A DNA stretch of 6,475 nucleotides, taken from NCBI GenBank assembly GCA_013335845.1, contig JAAXUU010000086.1, forward strand, positions 1 to 6,475, in the 5' to 3' direction. Every line of letters starts with the position of its first letter. Position 1 is the stretch's first letter. The stretch is from Actinomycetota bacterium (GTDB lineage Bacteria; Actinomycetota; Coriobacteriia; Coriobacteriales; RUG844). Below, piece after piece: positions 5,577 through 6,475 of the stretch. Both the position numbers and the translations under genes were made by a program. The notes beneath the pieces were generated by a model that did no database searches, was not told where the DNA came from, and saw nothing but the letters and a program-made list of their open reading frames with translations.

Positions 5577-6475
5577 CTAACCGAAATAACCCGCCATGTC
5601 CATCGTGGAAAAATCATCGAGCGGCAATTTGACCGGCGTGCCGTCTTTTGCGGACTTGTAGATAGCAAGGACGAGCTCGAGTGCCCGTCGTCCATCTTCA
5701 CCGTCGATATAGGGCGGACGGTCATGTTCGATAGCGTCTATCATATCCGCATAGAGGGGATTGTGACCGAAGCCATAGATGTTGTCAGGAGCCTCGCTTG
5801 AATCGGCCATAACAGTTTCTGCGTCATCGACGGTGTCCGCGAAAGCCCATTCCTCGATAATGTTCACCGATTTCCCTCCGGCCTTCGCCGTACCGGTCGT
5901 TCCGAAAAGGTACAACGTCTCCTCAAGGTTCTTGGGATACACATTGGTGGTTCCTTCGACGAGCCCATATGACCCGTTTTTGAACTTGATAAGAGCCAGG
6001 CCCAGGTCCTCCGCTTCGAGATAGGGATGGGCAAGTTGTGCCGTATAAGCGAACACCTCATCGATTTCGTCGCTCATCATCCAGCGCAGCAAATCGATAT
6101 TGTGGATACATTGGTTCATCAATGCCCCACCATCCTGCGCCCATGTGCCACGCCAAGGTGCCTGAGTATAATAGTCTTCGCCGCGGTTCCATCGAACATG
6201 GGCCGCCGCATGCATCATAGTACCGAAACGGCCTTCTTCGACCGCGCTGCGTATCGTCTGTATAGACTTGTTGAAGCGGTTCTGGTGGCAGGAACAGACC
6301 TTCTTACCATTCGCAGCAGCCGCTTCGAGAATGCAGTCGGCGTCCGCGAGGGAAAGTGCGATGGGCTTCTCGATGATGACGTGAGCCCCACGTTCGAGAC
6401 AATCGATGGCGATTTGGGCATGCTTTCCGCTTTCGGTGCAGATGGCAACCAACTCTGGCTTAGCCTCATCGAGCA
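5577..6475 (-). CDS. wlbA: Gfo/Idh/MocA sugar-nucleotide 3-dehydrogenase, WlbA/WbpB-like (N-terminus cut off by window edge)
   Basis: The C-terminal 298 residues of an NAD-dependent dehydrogenase. WlbA/WbpB oxidise C3 of UDP-GlcNAcA to the 3-keto sugar, the step before transamination. The reading frame is open to base 6475; the visible part starts LDEAKPELVAICTESGKHAQ, so the GxGxxG nucleotide-binding start, roughly 65 residues, is missing. EKPIA holds the conserved lysine (visible residue 36). HQNRFNKSIQ, then YYTQAPWRGTWAQDGGALMN and the histidine of CIHNIDLL (visible residue 124), match the WlbA/WbpB subfamily closely. The TTG at 6452 is an internal leucine, not a start. The gene is followed after 14 bp by the matching acetyltransferase and then the aminotransferase, as expected for this pathway. 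Whether the substrate has a C6 carboxylate depends on a UDP-GlcNAc 6-dehydrogenase not in this window. Confidence 0.9.
   Translation of the reverse strand, partial: LDEAKPELVAICTESGKHAQIAIDCLERGAHVIIEKPIALSLADADCILEAAAANGKKVCSCHQNRFNKSIQTIRSAVEEGRFGTMMHAAAHVRWNRGEDYYTQAPWRGTWAQDGGALMNQCIHNIDLLRWMMSDEIDEVFAYTAQLAHPYLEAEDLGLALIKFKNGSYGLVEGTTNVYPKNLEETLYLFGTTGTAKAGGKSVNIIEEWAFADTVDDAETVMADSSEAPDNIYGFGHNPLYADMIDAIEHDRPPYIDGEDGRRALELVLAIYKSAKDGTPVKLPLDDFSTMDMAGYFG

Noticed and set aside
6450..6452. TTG as the start of the right-end dehydrogenase
   Set aside because: The frame stays open to the window edge, and the residues before it (LDEAKPE) continue the expected Rossmann strand, so this is an internal leucine in a gene cut by the window.
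1..6475. Mobile elements, tRNA or other RNA genes, CRISPR arrays, phage-like genes
   Set aside because: Coding sequence of the seven genes fills nearly the whole window, and I saw no terminal inverted repeats, spaced direct repeats or tRNA-like folds by eye.

Overview
The window is a gap-free piece of a surface-polysaccharide (O-antigen, capsule or exopolysaccharide type) gene cluster. All seven genes lie on the minus strand, so they are transcribed from right to left, and together they cover almost every base. Spacings are very tight: two ATGA start/stop overlaps, one 0-bp junction and gaps of 8, 14 and 29 bp. This looks like one operon with translational coupling. I see no promoter, terminator, RNA gene, insertion sequence, CRISPR array or intergenic stretch that could hold one. 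Both ends are cut inside genes, so the true ends of the operon lie outside.

In transcription order, the first half makes a nucleotide sugar. (1) 6475-5577 is a WlbA/WbpB-type sugar-nucleotide 3-dehydrogenase lacking its N-terminus. (2) 5562-4978 is a WlbB/WbpD-type left-handed beta-helix N-acetyltransferase with a cysteine-rich, zinc-ribbon-like tail. (3) 4969-3845 is a WlbC/WbpE-type PLP aminotransferase. (4) 3848-2889 is a second Gfo/Idh/MocA oxidoreductase of a different subfamily. Genes 1-3 are the core set that oxidises C3 of a UDP-GlcNAc-type sugar, aminates it and acetylates it, giving a 2,3-diacetamido sugar, most likely UDP-GlcNAc3NAcA if a C6 dehydrogenase exists elsewhere. Neither that dehydrogenase nor a C2 epimerase is in view.

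The second half assembles the glycan. (5) 2859-1756 and (6) 1755-652 are tandem paralogous GT-B glycosyltransferases, both exactly 367 residues and alignable end to end without a gap at about 55% identity by hand count. (7) 655-1 is the N-terminal 218 residues of a third glycosyltransferase from a different GT4-like subfamily. The natural reading is that genes 1-4 supply one or two modified sugars and genes 5-7 add them, and others, to a lipid-linked repeat unit at the cytoplasmic membrane face.

The organism is bacterial, with G+C a little above half by eye and Shine-Dalgarno sites before the genes. Gene content does not fix the phylum, since such clusters move horizontally; an anaerobic Gram-positive such as a coriobacterium is only a weak guess. 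I do not see a clearly novel system. The points worth a second look are the ungapped glycosyltransferase pair, the presence of two different dehydrogenases, and the cysteine-rich acetyltransferase tail.
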